Source: Ochotona curzoniae
Lineage: Eukaryota; Chordata; Mammalia; Lagomorpha; Ochotonidae
Length of the DNA stretch: 64,000 nucleotides
Direction: 5' to 3'
NCBI RefSeq assembly: GCF_017591425.1
Contig: NW_024466399.1
Span: forward strand, 2,418,001 to 2,482,000
Shown: positions 1 to 11,285 of the stretch, piece by piece
How positions within the stretch are numbered: position 1 is the first letter of the stretch
Layout of the letters: every line of letters starts with the position of its first letter
The notes under the pieces: model-generated
Told to the model about the DNA's origin: nothing
Database searches by the model: none
Seen by the model: the letters and a program-made list of their open reading frames with translations, nothing else
Translations under genes and position numbers: made by a program

Positions 1-565
1 TCCATGGCCGTGTCATGGCGTATATCTGACAAGCCCTGGTTACGGTGCATTTCACACACACTGACGTTACTTTGAGAAAGCTGATTTGTATCCCCGCTGC
101 CATCCTGGGAGAATGTTCGTACTAGTGCACTGATTCTAACTGATGATACCAAGACATAAGGCAGGTGGTGAGCACATGTGGGACCATAAAGAAAATTGGC
201 CTGTAACAGCTCAAATTCACAAATACGCCATAGCATGCATGGTATTTTATTTATCAAGAATCTTGATAAACACTTCCAGCACAATTCTCTTCAAAGTAGT
301 CTTGGCACATATTAGATTTCTCGCTTTTCATGGTGTTTATAACTCTTCAGGAGATTACTGAAGAAAAAAATGTTAGCCAGTTTGGTGGTTCTAAATACCG
401 TGCTTAGGACTTGGATTAAAGGCAAGAGAATATTTCTTACCGAGCAGATTTTCTGCCCTTAACATAGACAATTTTTGCAAAGATTGCATTGAAGCTTTTC
501 TGAACCTCAGTTAGTGCATGGAGATTAGTGGGGCAAGTGACTGTTGGACTCCTCTAGTTTCTTTA
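1..565. other. Unique AT-rich sequence
   Basis: No repeat family or gene is recognised. A 72-codon open frame at 143-361 has no recognisable domain and no supporting features. The T-rich stretch at 553-575 belongs to the tail of the SINE that follows. Confidence 0.6.
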
Positions 566-900
566 ATTTTTTTTAAACAAGATTTATTTATTTTTATGGG
601 GAAGGCAGATTGACAGAGAAAAGGAGAGACAATGAAACATCTTCCATCCACTGGTTCACTCCCCAAATGCTTGCAACGGCCAGAGTTGAGTCAATTTGAA
701 GCCAGGAACCAGGAGTTTCTTTCCAGGTCTCCCACACGGGTGCAGAATCTTAAGGTTTTGGGACGTTTTCTACTGCTATTTCAGGCCATAAATAGTGATC
801 TGGATGGAAAGTTGAGCAGGCAGGACAAGAATAGGCACTCAGGTGGGATGCTGGCATTTACTGCTGGAGGGTTAGCTCCTTGAGCCATCAGGCTAGCCCC
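566..900 (-). mobile_element. C-SINE, full-length, moderately diverged
   Basis: This is a minus-strand copy of the lagomorph C SINE, a tRNA-derived retroposon transcribed by RNA polymerase III and mobilised by L1. Read on the plus strand it starts with the complement of the A-rich tail (AAGATTTATTTATTTT), then a GA-rich block, the CTTCCATCCACTGGTTCACT segment, GAAGCCAGGA and the GGTCTCCCAC block, and ends with the complement of the tRNA-like head near GCTAGCCCC. Many substitutions and small indels suggest an older copy. The open frame at 632-883 lies inside it and is not a gene. Confidence 0.9.
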
Positions 901-1000
901 TACTCCTGATGATTCTCAGCAATGTGCTGATTTATTAATATCTAATAAGTATTGAGCACTTCCTTCGCATTTCAGGTACACTGGCAGGAAGTCCCTAAGT
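901..1000 (+). repeat. Possible MIR fragment
   Basis: The segment around 938-985 (AGTATTGAGCACTTCCT, then an imperfect match to the usual 'gtgccaggcac' part) resembles the 3' half of the ancient mammalian MIR element. The match is short, so this is tentative. Confidence 0.3.
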
Positions 1001-2114
1001 AGAGTGGAAAGAGTAATGAGTAGCTGTCATTTCCCTGTGGACTAATGGAGTGGATGAACCTCTCACTGTGGAAACCAGCAAAGTTTGGTGTATCTGACAA
1101 GCAGTGATTCTAATACGTATGAGAGGTAGGTAAATCAAGTATGCATATACAAGGCCAAGACTCACCCAATGGCACAGAAATGGAATAGGGTTTATGTAAA
1201 GTTGTTGAGACCCTTTCTCCTCCACCAGGACAAATATTCTCTTTTCTAAATGTTGGCATTGCCAACTAGCTCCTCTCTTTTCACCGCATGTGTCCATACC
1301 AGACTAGTCCTTTTCCTTCGAAACAAAACTGAGTGAGGAGACATCTGTCCCTGGGGCTGGGGCATGTGCAATGGCATGGAAACGATTTCCAGGACTATAA
1401 CAAATTGGGACACCTGGATGTATTTTATTGCTCATAGAGCCAAGATATGGATAACTGACTCTACCAATAACTAGAGAAAATAATATTAGTCACAAAAAAG
1501 CAGCATCAATGCATTGAAATAAAATAGCTAGAATGTTATTATTCAACATTAATCAAATTCTTCTTTCTTTTTAGCTTAAACTGAGTGAACACTAACTTCT
1601 TTGCCCCACAGCCTGAAACTCTTGTAGAACCCTCTGTTGAGCCCTTATTGCTCCACTCTCCACAAATGACAATACGCTGAGATCATGACGTGTGAACAAG
1701 TTCTATATCCTCTCGCCCTTAGGATCTGTCCGTTCCATAATGCATTCTTCTACCAAAACCCCATCACTCCTCTTGGTCCTTGGCCACAAATGTTGTTGCT
1801 CCATTACCATATACCTAAAGTTTTTTCCTTTCTACTAACCTCTTTTCCTCAACCTCAAATAAGTGCACATAGTCTGCCCTTCGAGAAACACTTCCTCATC
1901 CAGAGAATGTTTCTTCCCATTTCGATCCAATGTCATCATGCGCTCAACAGTATATTACTCAAAATCTTACATGTCTTACTCACTGTGCTGAGCTTTTTAA
2001 TCTGCAATAAAAGTACAGTTACTCTTTTAAAGCTAAAAATGCACAAGCTCTTTCAAATAGAAATATAAAACTTCCTTCACATTTCTTTCAGTAATAAACA
2101 GCTTTAAAACTTAC
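1001..2114. other. Unique sequence
   Basis: No repeat family was recognised. The open frame at 1685-2068 (127 codons) is rich in Leu, His, Phe and Ser, as expected from pyrimidine-rich non-coding DNA. It has no domain and no splice or promoter context that I can support. Confidence 0.5.
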
Positions 2115-2427
2115 TTGTCTCTGGCTCCATGGCTCAACAAGCTAATCCTTTACCCTCAGGTGCTAGCATCCCGTATGGACATTCCGATCCACTCCATGCT
2201 TTTGGCCTGAGAAAGCAGTGGAGGATGGTATCTCAAAGCCTTGGGATCCTGCACCTGTGTGGGAGACCTGGACAAGATGCTCCTGCCTCCTGGCTTTGCA
2301 TCAGCTCAGCTCTGGCCATTGCAACCATTTGAGGAATGAACCAATAGTCGGAAAATCTTTTTTTTTTTCTGTCTCTCCTTATCTCTGTTAATCTGCCTTT
2401 CCAATAAAAATAAATATATCTAAAAAA
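2115..2427 (+). mobile_element. C-SINE, plus strand
   Basis: The order is a tRNA-like head (GGCTCAACAAGCTAATCC), a diverged CATCCCGTATGG block, a body with GAGAAAGCAGTGGAGGATGG and GGGAGACCTGGA, then a CT-rich stretch and an AATAAAAATAAAT tail. About 10-20% diverged by eye from the young copies. Confidence 0.9.
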
Positions 2428-2650
2428 TACCCTTAAGTGTCTATGTACAAATATAAAGCTCTGAGCTTCTCTATCTATATCATTCTAGAGGATTTCTAGA
2501 AGTTCATGGAGCTAAAATGAAAATGTCTCTAGCTATTTGGGAAACACAAATAAAAATCACATTGAGGTTCCACCCTAGTCCTATACATGTAGAATGGAAG
2601 CTAAGCATACTGGGGAGTGAAGATAAGTTGCAATATACATCTCTACTCAT

Positions 2651-2942
2651 TCTTTTTAATTATTATTGCATTGCATTATGTGATACAGTTTTTTAGGCAC
2701 TGGGATTCCCCCTCCTGCACCCCCAACCATCCCCCCATGGTGGATTCCTCCACCTTGCCACATTGCCACAGTTCAAGTTCAGTTGAGGTTCTTTTATTGC
2801 AAGCATCTACCAAGCATAGGGTCCAGCATCTTATTGTCCAGATAAGTTCAATGGTTTCTTGTGGAGACCATCTCTGGTCTGAAGGGAGAGCCGGCAGAGT
2901 ACCATCCCTACCAATCAAAAGCCCCAACATAACATCAGCAAC
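2651..2942 (-). mobile_element. L1 3'UTR fragment with target-site duplication
   Basis: This is the 3' end of a lagomorph L1, 5'-truncated and inserted on the minus strand. The complement of its A-rich tail (about 2651-2672) is followed by the complement of the L1 3' end ('ctggaaccatatcataa'-like in the plus-strand copy at 2961). The element is flanked by near-identical ATACATCTCTACTC (2635-2648) and ATACATCTCTATTC (2943-2956), a plausible target-site duplication with one mismatch. Open frames of 115 and 90 codons on the two strands here have no coding significance. Confidence 0.7.
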
Positions 2943-2960
2943 ATACATCTCTATTCTTAA

Positions 2961-3220
2961 CTAAAAGGAGGATTTCCAATGAAACTGACAGTGTCTATAT
3001 TTTGACAGTAGGACACTAGACTTTCTACCATTGTTTATACCTCCAAATGCCATGATATGCTTGGCTAGCAGCGCATTGGACTGGGACTGTTACTGATGGA
3101 CTATACTATTTCAACAATATGGGGAAAACAATGAGGGAAGAAATGGGCGAAACAAAGGAGAATCCCTGTGCCTGTGGAACCATATCATAAAAACAAATAC
3201 ATATACTACATTTTATAGCA
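2961..3220 (+). mobile_element. L1 3'UTR fragment, plus strand
   Basis: This resembles the L1 3' ends at 39440-39692 (plus) and 51600-51900 (minus). Shared points are the AATGAAACTG segment, a 'gtaggacactagac' block matching 'gtaagatgctggac', a TATACTA block, and the final CCTGTGGAACCATATCATAAAA before an A-rich tail. It abuts the minus-strand fragment at 2651-2942, so the two form a head-to-head pair. Confidence 0.65.
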
Positions 3221-3304
3221 TATTATGTAGAATTATATGTGATAAATATATCTATTTACATATAATAAAAATAAAGTGTTTATTTTAATGCAAAAAACCT
3301 CTGT

Positions 3305-3412
3305 ATGTGATGTATCTCCAAAGAGTTCCTGAAAAATATAGAAAGTATATTTCAAAAATTTTAATTTATCCTTAAATTATGTTTTCCATGGATGCTTTTG
3401 AGTACCTGCATG
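3305..3412. mobile_element. Short inverted-repeat element (MITE-like)
   Basis: The left end (TATCTCCAAAGAGTTCCTGAAAA) matches imperfectly the reverse complement of the right end (TTTTCCATGGATGCTTTTGAGTACC). Similar ends occur at 32126-32258 and 57338-57412. The structure suggests a small non-autonomous DNA transposon; the family name is not known to me. Confidence 0.4.
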
Positions 3413-3639
3413 TATTCACTTATGGCTACAAATAACACAAATATAAATGATAAGGGATCAAAGTTGCAAATGGCTTTATTCATACGTAAAATATGACCAA
3501 TATTTGATACATAGCCATCTATGCAGATAATATTACATATAAATAATGCATTTCAGGTGCTGATGCGGAAAACAAAATGACAGATAATACAGATGTGATT
3601 TCTAACTTATATTTCTCATTCTCTTGAACAGCCTCTTTC

Positions 3640-3894
3640 TTTTTGAAAAATAAATGTATTCACATATTTGAAAGGTATCTCTTAGGTAGTCATGAAGTGA
3701 CATACACAAAGAAGTCTCCCATCACTTGGTTAATCCCCAGTATCTGCATTAGCTGGCAACAGTCCTGGCCAAAGCCAGGAGCTGAAACTCCATCCAAGTG
3801 TCCCATGTAGGCGGCAAGGATCCAACACCTGGGTCATTATCCTTAGCCCTCCAGGTGCAGTAGCAGGGAGCTGGATCAGAAGTGAAGCAGCTGG
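3640..3894 (-). mobile_element. Old C-SINE, minus strand
   Basis: Recognised by AAATAAATGTATT at the tail end, CAAAGCCAGGAGCTGAA, CCATCCAAGTGTCCCATG and GGGAGCTGGATCAGAAGTGAAGCAGCTGGG. It lacks the last part of the head, cut off where the next SINE begins. High divergence marks an older subfamily than the copies at 9.7 and 10.6 kb. Confidence 0.75.
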
Positions 3895-4212
3895 GCCTGG
3901 TGCAATAGCTCAGTGATTAAGTCCTCCCTTCACATGCTCAGGACCCCATATGGACACCAGTTCATATCCCGGCTACTCCACTTCCCATCCAGCTCCCTGC
4001 TTGTGACCTGGGAGAGCAGAAGAGGACAGCCCAAATCTTTGGGCCCCTGCACCCACCCACGTGGGAGACCTGGAAGAAAACCCTGACTTCGGATTGGCTC
4101 AACTCTGGCTGTTTTAGCCTCTTGGTGAGTAAACCGGTGGACGGAAGATCTTTGTATCTTTCTTTTCCATAAATCTGCCTTTATTAGAAAAATGGATGAG
4201 TCTTAAAACAAA
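3895..4212 (+). mobile_element. C-SINE, plus strand
   Basis: Head GGGCCTGGTGCAATAGCTCA, then CCCCATATGGACACCAGTTC (B-box region), CCCATCCAGCTCCCTGC, a GGGAGACCTGGAAGA block and the CTTTTCCATAAATCTGCCTTTATTA tail. It directly abuts the minus-strand SINE at 3640-3894, making a tail-out inverted SINE pair. Confidence 0.9.
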
Positions 4213-4385
4213 CAAACAAACAGTCAAAACCAAAAAGTGAAACAGCTGAGACATAAACTGGTGTCCATTCAGGATACCAGCATAATAGGTTATGATCCAA
4301 TCTGCCGTACCACAACTCTGGTTCATCTTCAATAGACTTAGAAAGCAGAATTTGTGGTAGTTTACAGTTCTATGTTTCAGATTGC

Positions 4386-4580
4386 TGAGTTCTCATTGTG
4401 ACCTCAAGTGACAGAAAGAAGAGTCCTTTTGTAAGGGCACTAATTCTCTCCATGAACACCCCACCCTCATGAGTTCTCTCAAAAGACCCCACTTTCTAAT
4501 ATCATCACTTTAGGAGTTAGAACTTTACCATACGCATTCTGGAGGGAAATGAAAGTGCAGTCCATTGCAATACTACTATT
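4386..4580 (-). mobile_element. Ancient LTR-like fragment (probably MaLR)
   Basis: The stretch with TAAGGGCACTAATTCTCTCCATGA, CCCCACCCTCATGA, CCCCACTTTCTAATATCATCACTTTAGGAGTTA and GCAGTCCATTGCA matches the order of blocks I associate with old MaLR-type LTRs in reverse orientation. It is partial. The family call is from memory. Confidence 0.5.
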
Positions 4581-5406
4581 CCATTCTGCAAGTTGTCTTT
4601 GGGATGAGGCTGTTCAAGAACTTATCTTGCAGTCCACCGCAGCCGATGCGGAACCATGCAACTAGTTCTCTTTAGTAGTGATGCGTGTTACTTTTAAGCC
4701 AAATTAATTAAGAAATACATACTTATTCTCCATGTTCTATGACTTTTGTCGTTTAGTGTTAATGACCAAGGTTACTTTCTAAAACAATGCATTGAAGATT
4801 GATGGAGTCTCTATTAAATCGGGGTCATGAATTAGAACATCCACCCATCTCGTCTTACTGCCAGCTCAATTTTAACATAATCATAAAATTTCCTGAAATC
4901 ATGCCAGTAGAATATGAGTGCTCGCTGTTGCTTTGGCTAGAGCTCTTTAATAAATGTTTCAAGCACATAAGGTAGCTTTATACACCAGGCAGGTGAGTAG
5001 AACTTGACATTGAAGCTTAGAAAAATAGAAAGTCCAAGGTATGGGGTGGCAAAGCTCTAAGTTACACTGTTTCCAAGAGTAAGTTTGGGGATTTGCTTAG
5101 TGTTTTTAGGGGAGAGGTTGAAAATAGAATAGAGGAAGGCTATGTTGTTTTCAAGTAGATGATATTCATTTTCTAAGTTCTTCCACTTACTTGAATCTCA
5201 AAACAACAGAAATGAAATTTCATGGTTCTGAATAAGTCCCAAATCAAATCAAATGTTGTCATGGCCACATTTGTTCAAAAGGCTCTAGGAAAGAAAGCCT
5301 GTTGTTAAGTTCTGGTAGTTGTTGGTTCCTTGATCTAGAGTCACCACTTGGTTTCTACCTGTGTCTTCCTTATATTTGTCACTTTTTTTTTCTCTCTATC
5401 CCCCTT

Positions 5407-5408
<2 letters not shown>
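4581..5408. other. Unique sequence
   Basis: AT-rich sequence without a recognised repeat or gene. Confidence 0.5.

Positions 5409-5446
<38 letters not shown>
5409..5446. repeat. (TG)19 microsatellite
   Basis: An uninterrupted TG dinucleotide run, probably length-polymorphic. The run of Cys-Val codons in the open frame at 5302-5568 is simply this repeat translated. Confidence 0.97.
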
Positions 5447-5447
<1 letters not shown>

Positions 5448-8400
5448 CAGAGAGTGTGTGTCCATAAATTGCATTCCTTATCAAGGCACATGTCCTCAGA
5501 GTCACGGTCCATTCACATCCTGTATGATCATGTTTTGGTCATATCTGCAAAGATACTGTTCCAAATAAAGTCACATTTATTAGTGTCAGGAATGAATGAA
5601 TACTTCAGTCTACCTCTTTGTGAAATGTAATTTTGCTTGTTTGTAGACAAAAATGAAAGGAAATAGAGTACAGATATTTGGAATGTCAAATTTTGGGAAA
5701 TTAGATTTATGCTCATCTATGTCACTGAGGGGGCCAGATTAACATATTTGATCTGTGACTCCAAAGGACCTGGGGTGTAGAGAGCAAATTCTGGAAGAGC
5801 ATACATTTGCGTAATTTTAGGTATGTAGAATGGACTGTGGCATGCTTGGATGGCTGTCCACAATCATGTTCCCAGTCCATAATGTGGAACCCTTACGAAA
5901 AATGTCTGCAAGTTTAGGAATCACCGATTTTAGTTACTTTTGGGTCTGTGTAGGATGGAAGGGAAATGTTTTGTTTCCATTTGGTTAAAAAGTGGATACG
6001 CCTTCCCCATTCTCTCTCTCTTCCTCCTTGTTCAACTTGATGTCTGTATTCAGGATGACTTAGGGTCCTGAATATTGACTATGGAGAACCTCTTTCAGAT
6101 GGACTTCTTAATGACCAGTGTAGAAATGGAAACATTTTGTTAAGCCATTGAGAATCAAAGTTTTATGTGCTATGGCAATAGAAAGTTTTACTTTAACATA
6201 TATATCCTATGTGAGTTGTTTTTAGTTTATTTGAAATTTCCTCTATGGTTAGACATTTTAGATGATTTTAGTTTGCATGAATATCATATTATCTGTGGAA
6301 TTTTGCATTCCTTAAGGCTTATTAATACATGTGCCAAGAGCGAAATGTGTATTGGAAAGTCATCAGTATTTATTGCTTTTCAGAAACAATAATTCAATTT
6401 ATAAATATTTCTTCCAGGATGGTATGATGGTACTATATTTTTTAATGCTACTGCCAGCACACTTAATAAAGGCTAGACAAATTGATAGGAGGGAAATTCC
6501 TATCTCTTCTAAGCTTGGAGTACAGCCTGTGCGTGCCCTCATCACTTTGTCACCTTTCATCCACTTCCAAACCTATTTCAATCTATCTCCCACTCCATTA
6601 AGCAAATGAAAATGCACTTCATAATGGTCTCTAATGGCTTCTTACTTATCAAATCAAATGGACACATTTAATTCCTGTCTTACTCTACCTTATTGTTACA
6701 CCACAAAAAAAAAAAAATTGAAGAAATAATCTTTTGGATTCTGATTGTGCCCTATTTTTTTGGCTTCTGGTTTTGTCATTTCTTTCTTTCTTTCTTTCTG
6801 ATGATGATGATGGTGATGAGTCTGTCCTTACAATCAAATCTCCTCACTTCCTTACTTCCTTTTCTAGTCTTTTTTTTTTTTTGTCTACTCCCTGTATGGT
6901 GGAGGTCTTTGATATTCTTTTCTTATACTTGGTACTCACCTTTTCCCCTCCTACTCTTACTCCAAATTTTTTATGTCATAAATTCACATCCACATAGTTA
7001 TATTGCCTTCTCCCAAAACCTGTCATGAAACTTCTGGCTAAACAGAACTGGATTCATTGTTTACTCCCTCTGTATATCTATGCTGCTCTTGTTATTCCAT
7101 AGTTGAGTTGGTAGCTCAATTTTTTCATCCTTCTGTATTGTCATGGTTATCCAATCTTCTTAAAATGCTGACATCTCAATTCCACAAATTATGGTCTGGG
7201 CTTGGTGATTTGCTTCTAACACAAATAATAAGTAAAAAAAAAATTTAGAATGACACTTGTGAGAATAGGTTAGAAATAGCTATGACTATGGCTTGCCCTT
7301 GCTCTTCCTCTGGGTTTGTTTTAATGGGGGGAGACCAGATTGCATGGGGATAGAGGTGACTTCTGAACAAAGGGCAGCAAGAAACTGAAGGCCTTGGTCC
7401 AGCTACCACTGAGCACCAGAATTCTGCCTCCAACATTCATAAAACTAGGAAGTCAATCTCTGCTTAATCACATCCCAGGATGATCATCCCAGGATGAACA
7501 TGGTATCATAATCACAGCCTCGCTAAAAGCTCTGATCATAGGACCAAGCTAAGCCATGCTCATATTTCTCACCCACATAACCTGAGAGACAGACAATAGA
7601 AATGTGTTGTTCTGAAATATCTAGGTACTAGGTACTAATTCGTTGCATCTTGATCTACCACTAATACAGGGAAGAACAGAAGGCTACAAAGCTATTATGC
7701 CAAAATGTATGCATTTTTGCCTTTGAAATTCTGAATTCTGTTGGGAAAAATTGTAAATGACAGTATTTGAATGCTATTTAATAGGGGTGTGTTAAAATAG
7801 TGTATCCTTTTATCCACAGTTGGTGTGGCAACGATATTTCTCTTCAGTATAGTCCTTCTTTCTTGAGTGTAATTATATGAAAATTATAAATACACATTTA
7901 ACTGATTAAAAATTACATAAATTTGGATTAATCATAATGTTATTCGAATATGTGGCTAAATTAAACCTCCCTTATTTGGAAGGCAGCTATAAATAATGAA
8001 AGTGATGTCTTTTGCCCTTACCTTATATTAGTATTTCCTGCGTAATAAAAATGCTCCAAATTGTATGCACAGCATTTGTTTCTTCCAGTGCAAATTTATG
8101 TTGCACTTTTACACACACGGCAAGTCACTGCATTTCTCCGTACATTGGCTAATTATATCAGCATGTGACTTAATTTAAGTAGCTGTCTTGTTTAATTCAT
8201 TATCATCATACTTTCACCCTCCCTCTCTGTATTTCAAATTACTTCCAGGATGAAATAAAATGTTCTAAGGATAGAAAAACATTACTTCTGTGCAATTTTT
8301 CAGACACAGGTCAGTAACCTTGATAGCTGATCTTGGCATTGGACTCATCGACTAGGGTGGATATAGACATTCTTGTAGCTTAGCAAGCATCACCAAGGTA

Positions 8401-9303
8401 CTAAACACTAGCCCCGTGACAAAGACAGACATCATTAAGAAGGCCAAGGAACGCAGCACCCTTCGTTGGGAGCTGGGGCAGCATGATGAAGTTTGCTGCT
8501 TGGACAGTTATAAATCACATTCACAGATTAAACTCATTTTCTATGGCCTAAAGGAGCTTTTCTAGATTCAGTCATTAAATTTTTAGTTTAACCATTTTCA
8601 TATGTGGGGGAAAAAAAACGATATTTTCTACAGAAAAGTAATGGTTATCCCTACTCCGGAGAAATTTACTGCATTATATTGCAGAGGCTTAATAGAGATT
8701 TAGGTTTCATGTGGGGAATATACTGGAAATAAAATTTAATGGCGCATTGAACCACTAAGGTGGCTTGTCATCGTAACTCATACAAAAAAAAGCTGTAAGT
8801 GATGCGACTCGCTATCTTCTTGCTGGAAGAAAAATCCGAAAAAACCAAATCTGAAATAATGCCTTGGGTCATAAATTTTTATTTCCGTTCACTCCTGCCT
8901 GTCATCAAGCATCCGAGAACATCGTTTCTCACTGAGATGTGTTGACTTTAAGCTTATATTGAACATTAAAATAGACAGCAATTATAGGGTCTCATTAACC
9001 CCTGATTTTGAAAGATGAGTTCATCCTTTTGTATTATATAACACAAAAAGAATGCAGATGCGCTGAAGTGGTAGAACCCCCGCCCCACTGGCCGGGATTC
9101 ACTCTTCCAAATGAATCTGGAGAATATTCTGCATTTCTTCAAAGGAATCTGTTTTCTTCTTCTCAGTTTTGGCATCCAATATGAATTAGCTTCTCTACAT
9201 AGTGCCACAGGCTCTGCAATTTTTGTAACAAAATTTTCACTAATACCTTCAGACTTGTATTTTACACCCCTGGATACCTTTCAGGCACTTTCTTGAGGGT
9301 CAG
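5447..9303. other. Mostly unique AT-rich sequence
   Basis: No gene or repeat family is recognised over nearly 4 kb. Simple sequence includes an A run near 6704-6717, a TTTC run at about 6779-6799 followed by GATGATGATGATGG, and a T run near 6870-6882. A less AT-rich patch at 8321-8520 is unexplained. All open frames here are under 115 codons and none shows a domain. Confidence 0.5.
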
Positions 9304-9412
9304 CCATCATATAGAACTTTCTTTTGTGATAAATATACTTTACATTTGAACTCTATGATACAGGGGCTGCTAGCCAGGCATAACTCTTTTTTTTTTCATC
9401 TTTTTTCTTTTC

Positions 9413-9733
9413 AGATGTATTTACTTTTTTTACTGGAAAGGCAGATACACAGAGAGAAGAGGAGAGACAGAAAGGAAGCTCTTCCATCCATTGATTCACT
9501 CCCCAAGCGGCTGCAATGGCTGGAGCTGAGCTGATCTGAAGCCAGGAGCCCAGAGCCAAAGCCTCTTCCAGGTCGCCCAAATGGGTGCAGGGTCCCAAGG
9601 CTTTGGGCTGTCCTCGACTGCTTTCCCAGGACACAGGCAGAGTGCTGGGTGGGAAGTGGGGCTGCCGGGATTAGAACCGGGACCCATATGGGATCCTGGA
9701 GCATTCAAGGCCTCTACACTACTGTGCCTAGCC
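9413..9733 (-). mobile_element. C-SINE A in duplication copy 1
   Basis: A near full-length minus-strand copy with ACTGGAAAGGCAGATACACAG near the tail, AGCTCTTCCATCCATTGATT, GAAGCCAGGAG, AGGTCGCCCAAATGGG, the CATATGGGATCC block and the head complement ending in GTGCCTAGCCC. It is slightly older than SINE B next to it. Open frames of up to 117 codons on both strands are SINE-internal. Confidence 0.92.
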
Positions 9734-9748
9734 CTAGGCAGAAGTTTT

Positions 9749-10086
9749 GTTTTTTTTTTTAAAGATTTATTTTTTATTATTTTTTCATTGGAAAGGCAGA
9801 TATACAGAGAGGAGAGACAGAGAGGAAGATCTTCCGTCCGATGATTCACTCCCCAAGTGAGCGCAACGGGCCGATACTATGCCGATCCGAAGCCAGGAGC
9901 CTCTTCCGGGTCTCCCACGCGGGTGCAGGTTCCCAAAGCTTTGGGCCATCCTCGACTGCTTTCCCGGGCCACAGGCAGGGAGCTGGAAGGGAAGCGGGGC
10001 TGCCGGGATTAGAACCGGCGCCCATATGGGATCCCGGGCGTGCAAGGCGAGGACCTTTAACCACTTGCGCCACCGCGCCAGGCCCG
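9749..10086 (-). mobile_element. Young C-SINE B in duplication copy 1
   Basis: An intact minus-strand C-SINE close to the local consensus: tail complement with AAAGATTTAT, body, B-box complement GGATTAGAACCGG, and head complement CACCGCGCCAGGCCCG. It is flanked by a perfect 15-base target-site duplication CTAGGCAGAAGTTTT at 9734-9748 and 10087-10101. It inserted next to SINE A before the 821-bp duplication, because both duplication copies carry it. Confidence 0.96.
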
Positions 10087-10234
10087 CTAGGCAGAAGTTT
10101 TAATCACTTATGTGTCTAATGCACTCCATCATATAGAACTTTCTTTTGTGATAAATATACTTTACATTTGAACTCTATGATACAGGGGCTGCTAGCCAGG
10201 CATAACTCTTTTTTTTTCATCTTTTTTCTTTTCA

Positions 10235-10554
10235 GATGTATTTACTTTTTTTACTGGAAAGGCAGATACACAGAGAGAAGAGGAGAGACAGAAAGGAAGC
10301 TCTTCCATCCATTGATTCACTCCCCAAGCGGCTGCAATGGCTGGAGCTGAGCTGATCTGAAGCCAGGAGCCCAGAGCCAAAGCCTCTTCCAGGTCGCCCA
10401 AATGGGTGCAGGGTCCCAAGGCTTTGGGCTGTCCTCGACTGCTTTCCCAGGACACAGGCAGAGTGCTGGGTGGGAAGTGGGGCTGCCGGGATTAGAACCG
10501 GGACCCATATGGGATCCTGGAGCATTCAAGGCCTCTACACTACTGTGCCTAGCC
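10235..10554 (-). mobile_element. C-SINE A in duplication copy 2
   Basis: Duplicate of the SINE at 9413-9733; no base differences noticed apart from possible homopolymer length. Confidence 0.92.
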
Positions 10555-10569
10555 CTAGGCAGAAGTTTT

Positions 10570-10906
10570 TTTTTTTTTTTAAAGATTTATTTTTATTATT
10601 TTTTTCATTGGAAAGGCAGATATACAGAGAGGAGAGACAGAGAGGAAGATCTTCCGTCCGATGATTCACTCCCCAAGTGAGCGCAATGGGCCAATACTAT
10701 GCCGATCCGAAGCCAGGAGCCTCTTCCGGGTCTCCCACGCGGGTGCAGGTTCCCAAAGCTTTGGGCCATCCTCGACTGCTTTCCCGGGCCACAGGCAGGG
10801 AGCTGGAAGGGAAGCGGGGCTGCCGGGATTAGAACCAGCGCCCATATGGGATCCCGGGCGTGCAAGGCGAGGACCTTTAACCACTTGCGCCACCGCGCCA
10901 GGCCCG
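10570..10906 (-). mobile_element. Young C-SINE B in duplication copy 2
   Basis: Duplicate of the SINE at 9749-10086, carrying the three substitutions that separate the two units. The same 15-base target-site duplication lies at 10555-10569 and 10907-10921. Confidence 0.96.
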
Positions 10907-10954
10907 CTAGGCAGAAGTTTTAATCACTTATGTGTCTAATGCACTCGAAATGCT

Positions 10955-11285
10955 CCCTTTTTTTGTATGTAGAGATTTATTTATTGGAGAAACAAACAGA
11001 GAGAAGGAGAAAGAAGGTATCTTCCATCCATCAATTGGCCCACTTTCCAAGTGGCTGCAATGACCAGAACAGGGCCAAGTCATAGCCAGGAGCCTGAACT
11101 CCACCCAGGTCTTGCAAGTGAGTGGTAGGGGTGACAAGTGCTTAGATCATCAACTACTGTTTATTCAGGCACAGCAGGAGGGAGCTGGATCAGAATTGGA
11201 GCAGTAGGGACTTGAACTAGAGCTCTGACACAGGTGTTTCCACTGTCCCTGGTGGCTTAATCCAGTACACCACAACATTGACTTC
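10955..11285 (-). mobile_element. Old C-SINE, minus strand
   Basis: Recognised by AGAGATTTATTTATTGGAGAA, CTTCCATCCATCAATTGGCCC, CATAGCCAGGAGCCTGAA, GGGAGCTGGATCAGAATTGGAGCAG and a head-region complement ending ATCCAGTACACCACAACATTG. Strongly diverged and an older subfamily. Confidence 0.8.

Larger units (their letters stand above)
9304..10125. repeat. Tandem segmental duplication, copy 1
   Basis: This unit is repeated almost exactly at 10126-10946, an offset of 822 bases. Both begin CCATCATATAGAACTTTC and end GTGTCTAATGCACT. The differences seen are an ACGGGCC/ATGGGCC and a CCGAT/CCAAT change, a CCGGCG/CCAGCG change, and poly-T length. That is roughly half a percent divergence, so the event is very recent or an assembly artefact. 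Confidence 0.95.
10126..10946. repeat. Tandem segmental duplication, copy 2
   Basis: The second, directly repeated copy of 9304-10125. The junction between copies (GCACT then CCATCATA) shows at most one or two bases of microhomology. After 10946 the sequence diverges (GAAATGCTCCC). Confidence 0.95.

Noticed and set aside
5302..5568. Cys-Val repeat protein
   Set aside because: It is the translation of the (TG)19 microsatellite.
8321..8520. Possible processed pseudogene from its less AT-rich composition
   Set aside because: No reading frame or known transcript could be matched and no A tail or target duplication is visible.
9353..10945. Cluster of 60-117-codon open frames on both strands
   Set aside because: Each lies inside a C-SINE, and the same frames recur at 12.9, 27.0 and 33.7 kb. 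They arise from the GC-rich SINE body, not from genes.
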